Positions 1-6,567 are shown, numbered from the stretch's first letter. The stretch: 13,019 nt of DNA from Thermoplasmata archaeon (GCA_030641605.1 DAOWHD010000010.1:1-13019); one strand, 5' to 3'. The notes: generated by a model not told the origin, from the letters alone. Numbers and translations: made by a program.

Positions 1-649
1 CCTCTTTGAGCTTTTCTTTCAACCTTTTCGTCTCTTTAATAAGTGAATAGTGCCTAATTTTTGGTACTACCAGCAAAACTGGAAGTTTAAGATCCATGAC
101 AGTGTCCGCAAGGTCAATCATATGTTTAGTTTTGTAAACAGATATCGCATCATATATAGCTAGACCTATCAAGAGAACAAGCACCAATAGAATACCCAAG
201 GATATCCCAAATATGGCAATAGCACCAGCACCCACTATAACGCCACAGATATCTATCACATACCATTCAGGATATTTGAAAAGCATCACAACAAGAATAG
301 CTGCAAGGATTATTGAAAAAACAATTGATGTTGAAGTAGAAGTAATGCTGCCAAATAACGGATAAAATACATAAGCAGCGGTATAACCTATTGCACCTAA
401 AATTATTGCTTGTATTAATTGTTTCTTCCAAAACTTTGCAATTAGTAGAATCAAAACCGTAAAAACCAACATTATAACAAAAATATATGCAATGTTCATA
501 GGATTGTCAGGGTCTTCAAATGCTTGCATATCTGCTTCTTCAAAAGTTCCTGTTATTAACAACGCCAGACCATGTATGAGAATAAACAAAAAGGCCATTA
601 CAATAACTGCGAAAATCTCTTTTTTATCTACTGGCTTTTTCTCATCCAT
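1..649 (-). CDS. Presenilin/signal-peptide-peptidase-like intramembrane aspartyl protease, N-terminal part (cut by window edge)
   Basis: The minus strand from an ATG at 649 stays open to the window edge, giving 216 codons. The start is charged (MDEKKPVDKKE), followed by about six hydrophobic segments. Near residue 167 it reads AIYDAISVYKTKHM and then DTVMDLKLPVLLVVPK. This is the TM6 'YD' signature of the archaeal presenilin homologues (GxGD proteases, family A22). D167 would be the first catalytic aspartate. The second aspartate (GxGD) and the PAL motif lie beyond position 1, so activity cannot be judged here. These enzymes cut transmembrane helices inside the membrane; the archaeal substrate is unknown. 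I chose the ATG at 649 because a TATA-like box lies about 29 nt upstream; an ATG at 645 is out of frame. Family assignment is knowledge-based and fairly sure. Confidence 0.8.
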   Translation of the reverse strand, partial: MDEKKPVDKKEIFAVIVMAFLFILIHGLALLITGTFEEADMQAFEDPDNPMNIAYIFVIMLVFTVLILLIAKFWKKQLIQAIILGAIGYTAAYVFYPLFGSITSTSTSIVFSIILAAILVVMLFKYPEWYVIDICGVIVGAGAIAIFGISLGILLVLVLLIGLAIYDAISVYKTKHMIDLADTVMDLKLPVLLVVPKIRHYSLIKETKRLKEKLKE

Positions 650-674
650 TCTTTTTCAAGAACAATGCTTGCAT

Positions 675-682
675 ATTTATAT
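675..682 (-). promoter_or_regulatory. TATA-like box for the presenilin-like gene
   Basis: On the minus strand this reads ATATAAAT. Its centre is about 29 nt from the ATG at 649, the spacing expected if transcription starts at or next to the start codon (leaderless mRNA). It sits in the 51-nt gap after the exchanger gene, so the protease gene may have its own promoter as well as read-through. Confidence 0.45.
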
Positions 683-700
683 GATTTGATTTTTTATCTC

Positions 701-1657
701 TCAGATAAAAAGCGCATATCCAAAGAAGATATACCAAATAAAAAAAGAATATAACACCAAGAAAAATACTCCTTCTTTTCTAGAAATGATATGTCCCGTG
801 TATACCACTGGAAACAGGATCAGTGTTGCCATCATTAAAAACAACAGATGATAAAAGGATCCTGTAGCGTTTAACGGTATAAAGAGAGCGCATGCACCAA
901 GTATCAGGAAAATATTAAACACATTTGACCCGAGAACATTACCGACAGCAATGTCAGATTCTCCTTTATACGCAGCCGTTGCAGAAACCACGAGCTCGGG
1001 AAGTGAAGTACCGATTGCTACCATTGATAACGCAATAACGAATGGAGGAATGTTAAAAAATTCTGCAATTGTTACTGCTGATTCTATCAGTAGCCAAGCT
1101 CCAACAACAACACCAACGATACCTAGGACAATAAAAAGGATGTTCTTTTGAGTCGTTCCTTTTCCGTATTCTTCCGAATTGTTCCTCTCTTTTTTTGCAC
1201 AATAGATAAAATAAACAATGAACGCTGCAAATAAGACTAAAAATATAACACCACCAGCTATGCGATAAGGATTATCTAACAACCCAAAAAACGAAAAGAA
1301 AAAAAGGACAATAGTGGCACACACAAGTAGTGGCATCTCCCGTCGTATAATGCTTTTTTTTATAGTTATGGGGCGGATAATTGCACTCAATCCTAATACT
1401 AGCAAGATATTAGCAACACAGGAACCAATGATATTTCCCAATGAGATGTCTGCACGATCCTGAAAAGCAGCACCAACAGAAATTGCAAACTCAGGAGCAG
1501 ATGTACCAAATGCTACTACTATCAGTGAGATAATTAAGGAAGATACACCTAGTTTCGCTGCAGTTTTTGATGTGCCTTCTACCAATATATCCGACCCTTT
1601 CCAAAGTAGGACAACACCAACAATAAATACAGGAATTGCAAGAGCAATACTAATCAT
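701..1657 (-). CDS. CaCA-family Na+(or H+)/Ca2+ exchanger, YrbG/CaxA-like
   Basis: This 318-residue integral membrane protein has about ten hydrophobic segments. It carries the two inverted alpha-repeats that define the cation/Ca2+ exchanger superfamily. Alpha-1 has GTSAPE at 51-56 and GNIIGS at 74-79. Alpha-2 has GTSLPE at 216-221 and a later GNVLGSNVFN. The glutamates E56 and E221 are the expected Ca2+-coordinating residues at the centre of the membrane. Length matches single-chain prokaryotic members (about 310-330 residues). Alpha-1 ends GSCVAN where alpha-2 has GSNVFN, a small asymmetry. It would exchange Ca2+ for Na+ or H+ across the cytoplasmic membrane; the coupling ion cannot be read from sequence. 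The start at 1657 is supported by a TATA-like box 24-31 nt upstream. Confidence 0.92.
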   Translation of the reverse strand: MISIALAIPVFIVGVVLLWKGSDILVEGTSKTAAKLGVSSLIISLIVVAFGTSAPEFAISVGAAFQDRADISLGNIIGSCVANILLVLGLSAIIRPITIKKSIIRREMPLLVCATIVLFFFSFFGLLDNPYRIAGGVIFLVLFAAFIVYFIYCAKKERNNSEEYGKGTTQKNILFIVLGIVGVVVGAWLLIESAVTIAEFFNIPPFVIALSMVAIGTSLPELVVSATAAYKGESDIAVGNVLGSNVFNIFLILGACALFIPLNATGSFYHLLFLMMATLILFPVVYTGHIISRKEGVFFLVLYSFFIWYIFFGYALFI

Positions 1658-1680
1658 AACGGCGTGTAATCAAAATGGCC

Positions 1681-1688
1681 ATTTAAAT
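1681..1688 (-). promoter_or_regulatory. TATA-like box for the exchanger gene
   Basis: ATTTAAAT is palindromic and centred about 27 nt upstream of the minus-strand ATG at 1657, so the predicted transcript starts at or beside the start codon. It lies in the 88-nt divergent gap shared with dph5. Confidence 0.5.
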
Positions 1689-1713
1689 AATCTGAGTAAA
1701 ACAAACCTTTTTG

Positions 1714-1720
1714 TATAAAT
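1714..1720 (+). promoter_or_regulatory. TATA box for dph5
   Basis: TATAAAT is centred about 29 nt upstream of the dph5 ATG at 1746. No Shine-Dalgarno-like sequence precedes the ATG (ATTTTTTGAATTAAC), which fits a leaderless transcript. The divergent exchanger promoter is about 30 bp away on the other strand. Confidence 0.55.
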
Positions 1721-1745
1721 GATGATTAAGATTTTTTGAATTAAC

Positions 1746-2555
1746 ATGACTAAGGGGAAACTGACATTCATTGGTTTAGGACTCTATGACGAAAAAGACA
1801 TATCATTAAAAGGGTTGAATGAAATTAAAAATTGCGATAGGGTCTATGCAGAATTTTACACAGCAAAACTTGTGGGAACAGACATAAATAAATTAGAAAG
1901 TACAATTGGAAAAAAAATTAAGATTTTAACTAGAGAAGAAACAGAAAAAGGCGATAATATTATAAATTCTGCAAAAAAAGAAAATGTTGCTTTTTTAACA
2001 TGTGGCGACTCAATGGCAGCAACCACGCATGTGGATCTTAGATTAAGAGCAATAAATGAGGGGATTAAAACAAAGGTTGTACATGGTAGCAGCATCGTTA
2101 CCGCAGTTCCTGGCCTACTTGGTCTTCAGAATTATAAATTTGGGAGGACAACGACACTTGCATATCCTAAAGAAGACTACTTCCCAACAAGCCAATACGA
2201 TATAATCAAAAATAACAAAGAAATAGGATTGCATACGCTTGTTCTCCTCGACATACAAGCCGATAGAAATAAACATATGACAGCCAATGAAGGCATAGAA
2301 TTGTTAATAGAGATGGAGAAAAAAAAGAGAGGACATATATTTGCTGAAGAAAGTGTAGTTTGTGTAGTGGCTCGTGCAGGATCATCCAATCCAACGGTAA
2401 GGGCTGACAAAATAGAAGTTTTAAGAGATGAGGATTTCGGCACGCCTCTTCATACGTTGGTCGTTCCAGGTGCCCTTCATTTTATGGAGATTGAAGCCCT
2501 TGAGAATCTTGCAAATTTGCCGGTTGAATTAAGTAAAAAATTACAAAAACTATAA
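1746..2555 (+). CDS. dph5: Diphthine synthase (diphthamide biosynthesis methyltransferase)
   Basis: This 269-residue protein has the usual length for archaeal Dph5. The N-terminal GLGLYDEKDIS, YAEFYTA, a glycine-rich motif at 87-89 with ATTHVDLRLRA after it, HGSSI and GLQNYKFGRTTT all match the tetrapyrrole-methylase-fold family. Dph5 uses S-adenosylmethionine to trimethylate the modified histidine of EF-2, the second stage of diphthamide synthesis. Its substrate, EF-2, is encoded 5 kb downstream and keeps the target histidine (H599). The family motif is usually GDPM; here it is GDSM (C86-G87-D88-S89), a conservative but notable change in the cofactor region. The gene begins a plus-strand run with the HerA-like ATPase 41 nt downstream. 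Confidence 0.95.
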   Translation: MTKGKLTFIGLGLYDEKDISLKGLNEIKNCDRVYAEFYTAKLVGTDINKLESTIGKKIKILTREETEKGDNIINSAKKENVAFLTCGDSMAATTHVDLRLRAINEGIKTKVVHGSSIVTAVPGLLGLQNYKFGRTTTLAYPKEDYFPTSQYDIIKNNKEIGLHTLVLLDIQADRNKHMTANEGIELLIEMEKKKRGHIFAEESVVCVVARAGSSNPTVRADKIEVLRDEDFGTPLHTLVVPGALHFMEIEALENLANLPVELSKKLQKL

Positions 2556-2596
2556 TAACCCAAGATTGTATTATTCCAATTATTAGGGGATCTAGG

Positions 2597-4462
2597 ATGC
2601 AAAAAAAAGATGGTATTGTTGGTTATATATATGGAAATGTAGGTTCGACTGAATTTAATTTTGCAGTAAATGGACAGAATGTACGGAAATTTGACTATAT
2701 ATTTGCCCCTCATAAGGAAGGGCATATGTTGGCTCAAGTGATGGACATTAAACAGCACTCTGACCTTAATTTTGAGGATGCAGCAGGACTAATAAGCAGC
2801 GAAGAGCGGCCAATGATTAAGACTAAAGTATCTGCATTTGCAGATGTGATTGGATACCGCGATAAAAGAGGACTTTTACAATCGCCCCGTACTCCATTCG
2901 ACGCAGGTTCTGAAATTGTTTGTGCCGATGAGGGTCTCGTAAGAAATGTTCTCGGGCTGAATGCAGCAAAAGACAACGGAGCGTACATTGGGCTCTTAAA
3001 GGGACACGATCTGCCAGTTTATCTCAATATAGACTCGTTAGTCCAGAAGCATATTGCTATACTTGCAAAAACTGGTGGCGGCAAGAGTTATGCTTGTGGT
3101 GTGCTTGTGGAAGAACTTCTCAAGAAAAAAATACCAATAGTCGTAATTGATACACATGGAGAATATCAATCATTAACTAAACCAAACAGAAGCAGAAAGG
3201 ACCAAAAAGACATGGAAAAATTTGGAGTGGAAAAACGAGAATATTCCAGCCAAATAACTGAGTTCTCTCCTACGGGGAATAGAAGTGGGATGAAACATCT
3301 TGCCCTTAATGGATCAAATCTAGAGGCGCATGAGATATTGGACCTCCTTCCTTCGAAAATCTCTGGACCTCAAAAAGGCGTATTATACCAGGCAATAAAA
3401 GAAGTGAAGGAATATAAAAGTATATACACCCTCAGAGACATAATAGATGCAGTTGGAAGAAGTAAAAGCAATGCACGATGGAACGTTATTGCATCGCTTG
3501 AATCACTTGATTCAATTGGTGTGTTCTCTGAAACAGGGACCTCTACAGGAGACATTGTGAAGAAAGGGAAATGTTCTGTAATAAATATGAAAGGCATTCC
3601 ACCAGACGTGCAGGGTGTCGTTGTAGCACGCCTTACAAAGAGATTGTTTGATGATCGTAAAGCAGGTAAAATACCTCCGTTCCTATTTATAGTTGAAGAA
3701 GCGCACAATTACTGCCCTGAAAGAGGTTTTGGAAATGCTATTTCATCTAATATGATAAGAACTGTGGCCTCCGAAGGTAGAAAGTTTGGAATGGGGTTGT
3801 GCATTGTCAGTCAACGTCCTGCCAAGGTAGATAAAAACGTCATTTCACAGTGCAATACCAATATTATTCTAAAAGTGACAAACCCTAATGATCTTAAGGC
3901 GATTATTCAGTCCGTGGAAGGAGTGACAAGCCAAACATATAGAGAGATACAACGTCTTCCTATCGGAGTTGCTTTGATTTCCGGTGCCTCTCTCCAGATG
4001 CCGATTATGGCAGAGATACGCACTCGGGAAACAAGCCATGGGGGCAAATCAGTAGCCATCTCTAAAGGGGGAAAGACCTCTAGTTATAAGCCTCCTGAAA
4101 TGCCCCAAACACCACCATTTAACCCTCAGCCTAAACCACAACCTGAAATTACAGCCGATGTGCCTGAACCAAAATCTACTACAAATAATACTACAGAAAA
4201 AGCCAAAAATGTAACCAGAGTGGCAAAAAGATTGGGATGGGTTTCTACAGATGATCCAGACGAGGCAATCAATGCATTGACAAAAGAAGCAGAAAAAATG
4301 AATGAAAACATCTATAAATATCTAGAATCACTGGCCAACCTTGGTAAAAACTTTTGTCACGAAAGCGGACCTAACTGCATAAAATGCCCAATGAAAGAAG
4401 GGTGTAAATATCGTGCCACGCATGGAACAGATGAAAAGAAGGGTTTTTTAAGAAAAAGATAA
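2597..4462 (+). CDS. HerA/DUF87-type hexameric ATPase with a C-terminal four-cysteine (EndoIII-like Fe-S) tail
   Basis: This 621-residue protein has three parts. Residues 1 to about 135 resemble the HAS-barrel that precedes HerA ATPase domains. The RecA-like core has Walker A LAKTGGGKS (156-164, K163) and Walker B FLFIVEEAH (362-370). It continues with the HerA/FtsK-type EGRKFGMGL, SQRPAKVD and SQCNTNIILKV segments. A proline-rich linker (about 500-540) leads to a helical end with C587, C594, C597 and C603, spaced C-X6-C-X2-C-X5-C. That is the spacing of the [4Fe-4S] loop at the end of endonuclease III/MutY glycosylases. HerA ATPases translocate DNA, classically with the NurA nuclease, but no nurA is present here. 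The ATPase call is firm; the DNA substrate and the cluster are inference. AGGGGATCTAGG precedes the ATG. The transglutaminase gene follows after 7 nt. Confidence 0.9.
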   Translation: MQKKDGIVGYIYGNVGSTEFNFAVNGQNVRKFDYIFAPHKEGHMLAQVMDIKQHSDLNFEDAAGLISSEERPMIKTKVSAFADVIGYRDKRGLLQSPRTPFDAGSEIVCADEGLVRNVLGLNAAKDNGAYIGLLKGHDLPVYLNIDSLVQKHIAILAKTGGGKSYACGVLVEELLKKKIPIVVIDTHGEYQSLTKPNRSRKDQKDMEKFGVEKREYSSQITEFSPTGNRSGMKHLALNGSNLEAHEILDLLPSKISGPQKGVLYQAIKEVKEYKSIYTLRDIIDAVGRSKSNARWNVIASLESLDSIGVFSETGTSTGDIVKKGKCSVINMKGIPPDVQGVVVARLTKRLFDDRKAGKIPPFLFIVEEAHNYCPERGFGNAISSNMIRTVASEGRKFGMGLCIVSQRPAKVDKNVISQCNTNIILKVTNPNDLKAIIQSVEGVTSQTYREIQRLPIGVALISGASLQMPIMAEIRTRETSHGGKSVAISKGGKTSSYKPPEMPQTPPFNPQPKPQPEITADVPEPKSTTNNTTEKAKNVTRVAKRLGWVSTDDPDEAINALTKEAEKMNENIYKYLESLANLGKNFCHESGPNCIKCPMKEGCKYRATHGTDEKKGFLRKR

Positions 4463-4469
4463 GAGAAAT

Positions 4470-5567
4470 ATGAATAGAAAAACAATCTTGATGGGTTCAA
4501 TTATTATTTTTGGCATATTAGCTACATCTGGTTGTTTGGATTATTTTGATATAAACGGCGGCAACACGACTTATGAATCCCATCCTACAAAAATCAGTTA
4601 TACAATTAGTTACGGATACAAAGTGAATTGTACTGGAAATGGCGATTATAACATAGAATATGATTGTGATAAACCTGAAGTTCTTATCGGAACGGTAACA
4701 ATCACAGATTTGTTGCACGACCTAGATTATAGTGAGGCAACACTGGCAAACAACGATATAATAGGTTGGAACATAAGTGGTGAGGGCACTGATAACTATA
4801 AACTTGGAATAATTGCAACAGTTGAAGTCAAAAGTTTTCTTGTTTCTGATCTTAGCGGCACAGGAGCAGAAACATTGCAGGGGTTACAAACCAATTATCT
4901 GGATGTAATTGGTCAATATTGTCATAAACAATCAAATGAAACCATAACTTTCATAAATCCGGAAAATCCTTTAATCAAAAACACAGCAGCTACTGTAACA
5001 AATAAAGCAAAAAGCAACAATTCTTTTGTCTTAGCAAAGGAGCTTTTCATATGGTTGAAGCAACATACCAACTATCAGATACATGTTGGAGACAACAGCA
5101 TTCAACCTGCAAGCATAACCATCCAAAAGAAAACAGGGGATTGCGACGATCTTTCATTTCTATACATATCTCTTTGCCGCTCAATAGGCATCCCTGCAAG
5201 ATTCATAAGAGGATACCTAGTAGAAGAAAATGACGATAAGGTTAGTGTGATTTCCCATGCATGGGCAGAGGTTTTCGTTGGGGGAAAGCTTGGCAATTAT
5301 GGTTGGATACCTGTGGAATGCGCAGGCGATAGTGATACAAAGACTGAAATAAATCAGAATTTTGGAGTGGAAGACGTAAGTCATTTACGACTATTCGAAG
5401 ACGACGGAAGCGATGCATCCTTGAACGCATCTATTTCTGGAATCATGGTGTACTATACTGAGAGCATGAAAGTTGACATGTACTCGTTTGTGGACGTTAG
5501 CAAATACAGTACACTGGAATCAAAAGAACTTTGCATAGATGAAAATAACAACAGAACATATGTATAG
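4470..5567 (+). CDS. Transglutaminase-like cysteine protease superfamily lipoprotein
   Basis: This 365-residue protein begins with a charged start, a hydrophobic segment and LATSGC, giving a candidate lipid-anchor cysteine near residue 22. It is therefore likely held outside the cell membrane. The transglutaminase core has C225 in GDCDDLSFL, then GIPARFIRGY, H263 in SHAWAEVF, and GWIPVEC. The third triad position, usually Asp in WVPVDP, is E283 here. Residues 23 to about 190 are an unassigned extracellular region. Archaeal and bacterial members are often peptidases or protein cross-linkers; the substrate is unknown. The gene starts 7 nt after the HerA-like ATPase and is probably co-transcribed with it, though their functions have no obvious link. 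Confidence 0.85.
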   Translation: MNRKTILMGSIIIFGILATSGCLDYFDINGGNTTYESHPTKISYTISYGYKVNCTGNGDYNIEYDCDKPEVLIGTVTITDLLHDLDYSEATLANNDIIGWNISGEGTDNYKLGIIATVEVKSFLVSDLSGTGAETLQGLQTNYLDVIGQYCHKQSNETITFINPENPLIKNTAATVTNKAKSNNSFVLAKELFIWLKQHTNYQIHVGDNSIQPASITIQKKTGDCDDLSFLYISLCRSIGIPARFIRGYLVEENDDKVSVISHAWAEVFVGGKLGNYGWIPVECAGDSDTKTEINQNFGVEDVSHLRLFEDDGSDASLNASISGIMVYYTESMKVDMYSFVDVSKYSTLESKELCIDENNNRTYV

Positions 5568-5615
5568 TGTCTTTGAACGCTGATTTGTATAGCATGTAAC
5601 ATTAATAGGGAAATA

Positions 5616-5623
5616 TTTATAAT
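5616..5623 (+). promoter_or_regulatory. TATA-like box for the small secreted/membrane protein gene
   Basis: TTTATAAT lies about 27 nt before 5646. Initiation there would give a very short leader that carries the GGAGGT at 5645-5650 near its 5' end. It falls in the 94-nt gap after the transglutaminase gene and suggests a separate transcript. Confidence 0.4.
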
Positions 5624-5661
5624 AACCTGTACAATTCTTTGATTGGAGGTAGTTGATATAT

Positions 5662-6057
5662 ATGAAAAGAAAAATATTTGTTGTCTTTACGTGCCTGCTG
5701 TTGATTACGACTTTATCACCACTGAGCACAGCAATTAATACCGAAAATAATGAGAGCTGCAAAGAACTGCATTATGCTGAACCAATTGTCACTCCACTAG
5801 ATGAAGATCCAGATGGTCCATTAGAAGGTGGGCTAGATGACTATAGAGATTTGGAATATGCTGGCATGGTTGTCAGTCTTAGCATATCCACTGCAATTGG
5901 GGTGTGGACTGCATGGCTAAATTACAAATATGGAAATACGACTTTAAATGAATTTGTGAAATCTGTTGGCTCAAACTGTCTATTTTCATTGCCATTTATA
6001 GTGTTGTATGCCGGCGAAGCACTTGATAAATGGAACTGGGACAAAGATGAATTCTAA
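5662..6057 (+). CDS. Small secreted or membrane-anchored protein of unknown function
   Basis: I do not recognise this family. I chose the ATG at 5662 (131 residues) rather than the in-frame TTG at 5653. The strong GGAGGT at 5645-5650 is 11 nt from the ATG but only 2 nt from the TTG. The protein starts MKRK followed by a hydrophobic stretch and LSTA, a plausible signal peptide. Next comes a very acidic section (LDEDPDGPLEGGLDDYRD), then two hydrophobic segments (about YAGMVVSLSISTAIGVW and SLPFIVLYAG). The topology would be an exported acidic domain tethered by one or two helices. It has its own TATA-like box and ends just before a hairpin. Confidence 0.65.
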   Translation: MKRKIFVVFTCLLLITTLSPLSTAINTENNESCKELHYAEPIVTPLDEDPDGPLEGGLDDYRDLEYAGMVVSLSISTAIGVWTAWLNYKYGNTTLNEFVKSVGSNCLFSLPFIVLYAGEALDKWNWDKDEF

Positions 6058-6066
6058 AAGAAAATA

Positions 6067-6096
6067 ATGAGAGGAAGGGCTACCCTTCATTCTCAT
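6067..6096. terminator. Hairpin between convergent genes, likely bidirectional terminator
   Basis: The arms at 6067-6079 and 6083-6096 pair over 13 bp with one bulged base (6089) and one G-T pair, closing a 3-nt loop. It starts 10 nt after the stop of the plus-strand gene ending at 6057. The loop bases (6080-6082) are the stop codon of the candidate minus-strand gene. Archaeal termination often relies on U-tracts, which are weak here, so the function is inferred. Confidence 0.45.
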
Positions 6097-6232
6097 ATTG
6101 TGTTAGATTTCCGTCATCCTGCTCTTCAAATAGCGGCACCTGCCTTGGAACGGTATATATTATTTTAGCTCGTGATTCCATCTCCTCCTCACCACAATTC
6201 AGCAACCGGTATTTCTTTAAAAAACTAAGCAT
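6080..6232 (-). CDS. Possible small gene, 50 codons, unknown function
   Basis: A minus-strand frame runs from an ATG at 6232 to a stop at 6080-6082. The product begins MLSFLKKYRLLNCGEEE and continues with ESRAKIIYTVPRQVPLFEE and an acidic end. A second ATG at 6181 sits directly behind GGTGAGGAGGAG, a much better ribosome-binding sequence, and would give 33 residues. No upstream in-frame start is available before a stop. The stop lies in the loop of the 6067-6096 hairpin, as expected for a gene converging on a terminator. I recognise no domain. The mixed amino-acid composition looks coding, but the length makes chance possible. Confidence 0.4.
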   Translation of the reverse strand: MLSFLKKYRLLNCGEEEMESRAKIIYTVPRQVPLFEEQDDGNLTQYENEG

Positions 6233-6279
6233 TTTTTCATCTTTTAAGTCGTTAAATTAACAGCCAATAATGATGAGTT

Positions 6280-6287
6280 TTTATAAT
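6280..6287 (+). promoter_or_regulatory. Candidate TATA box at the start of the gene-free stretch
   Basis: TTTATAAT would place a start near 6310, next to a small hairpin (6306-6311 with 6316-6321, loop TGGA). A transcript from here would cover the whole structured region 6310-6567. This is a weak call because the DNA around it is AT-rich. Confidence 0.25.
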
Positions 6288-6365
6288 TATATTCACCCTA
6301 AAAAAGATCTTTGGAAAGGTCACAATGATAATAATTCAACTGCATAATTACCTGCGAAAAAAGTA

Positions 6366-6373
6366 CTTAAAAG
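6366..6373 (+). promoter_or_regulatory. TATA-like box with purine-rich BRE, upstream of the structured RNA
   Basis: CTTAAAAG is preceded by a purine-rich stretch (GAAAAAAGTA, 6356-6365) resembling a BRE. Its centre is about 27 nt before 6396, which is where the 17-bp hairpin begins (6398) and beside an ATG at 6392. The spacing supports an independent short transcript. Confidence 0.4.
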
Positions 6374-6391
6374 AATGCACAATCGTAGCTG

Positions 6392-6567
6392 ATGGAAGTA
6401 ATGAAAAGTCTGGGCTGGTATTTTTAGAGGAGTGCATCACCATCCCATCTCAACCGCGATGAGAAGTTTTCCCAGACTCTTCTCATTACCCTCAACGGTT
6501 GATTTTACCTCTTCGCTGCATAATTTTAGTAACAGTCGGTAATAAAACATCTAGCCGGACTTATCAT
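6392..6567 (+). ncRNA. Candidate structured RNA with two alternative folds
   Basis: This stretch has no convincing protein gene but strong pairing. Fold 1: 6398-6414 pairs with 6471-6489, 17 bp with bulges at 6479 and 6482. The core AGTCTGGG/CCCAGACT is perfect over 8 bp. Fold 2: 6406-6416 pairs with 6553-6562 (10 bp, one bulged G), 6486-6491 pairs with 6539-6544 (ATTACC/GGTAAT), and 6426-6432 pairs with 6477-6483. The fold 2 helices are mutually compatible but exclude fold 1. A TATA-like box sits at the right distance upstream, and the rpsL TATA-like box lies further downstream. I cannot assign it to a family; partial likeness to 5S rRNA and to RNase P RNA is discussed under rejected items. 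Exact ends are unknown. Confidence 0.4.

Noticed and set aside
2477..2758. 93-codon minus-strand frame across the dph5/ATPase junction.
   Set aside because: Overlaps two well-supported genes on the other strand and shows no domain.
5653..5661. TTG at 5653 as the start of the small secreted protein.
   Set aside because: It lies only 2 nt after the GGAGGT; the ATG at 5662 has workable spacing and gives a typical KRK signal-peptide start.
6398..6489. Box H/ACA guide RNA (long hairpin with internal loops).
   Set aside because: No ANA/ACA box at the expected distance 3' of the stem and no clear kink-turn.
6341..6536. Direct repeat CTGCATAATT near 6340 and 6527.
   Set aside because: Ten bases in AT-rich DNA, only two copies, no regular spacing; not enough to call a repeat element.
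6406..6563. 5S rRNA at the structured segment: CACC, CCCAT and GAAGTT occur in 5S-like order, with a possible helix I, II and V three-way junction.
   Set aside because: The loop C sequence deviates from the archaeal consensus, no helix IV/loop E is visible, the length (about 157 nt) is too long, and a much stronger 17-bp hairpin competes. A search with Rfam RF00001 would settle it.
6325..6567. RNase P RNA at the same segment: GAAAAGTCTGGGCT and CCGGACTTATC recall the conserved P4 strands, with P1- and P2-like pairs in the right order.
   Set aside because: The ACAGAA element reads ACATCT, the AGA-NN-A (CR-IV) element and specificity-domain motifs are missing, and the universal bulged U of P4 would be paired. 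A search with Rfam RF00373 would settle it.
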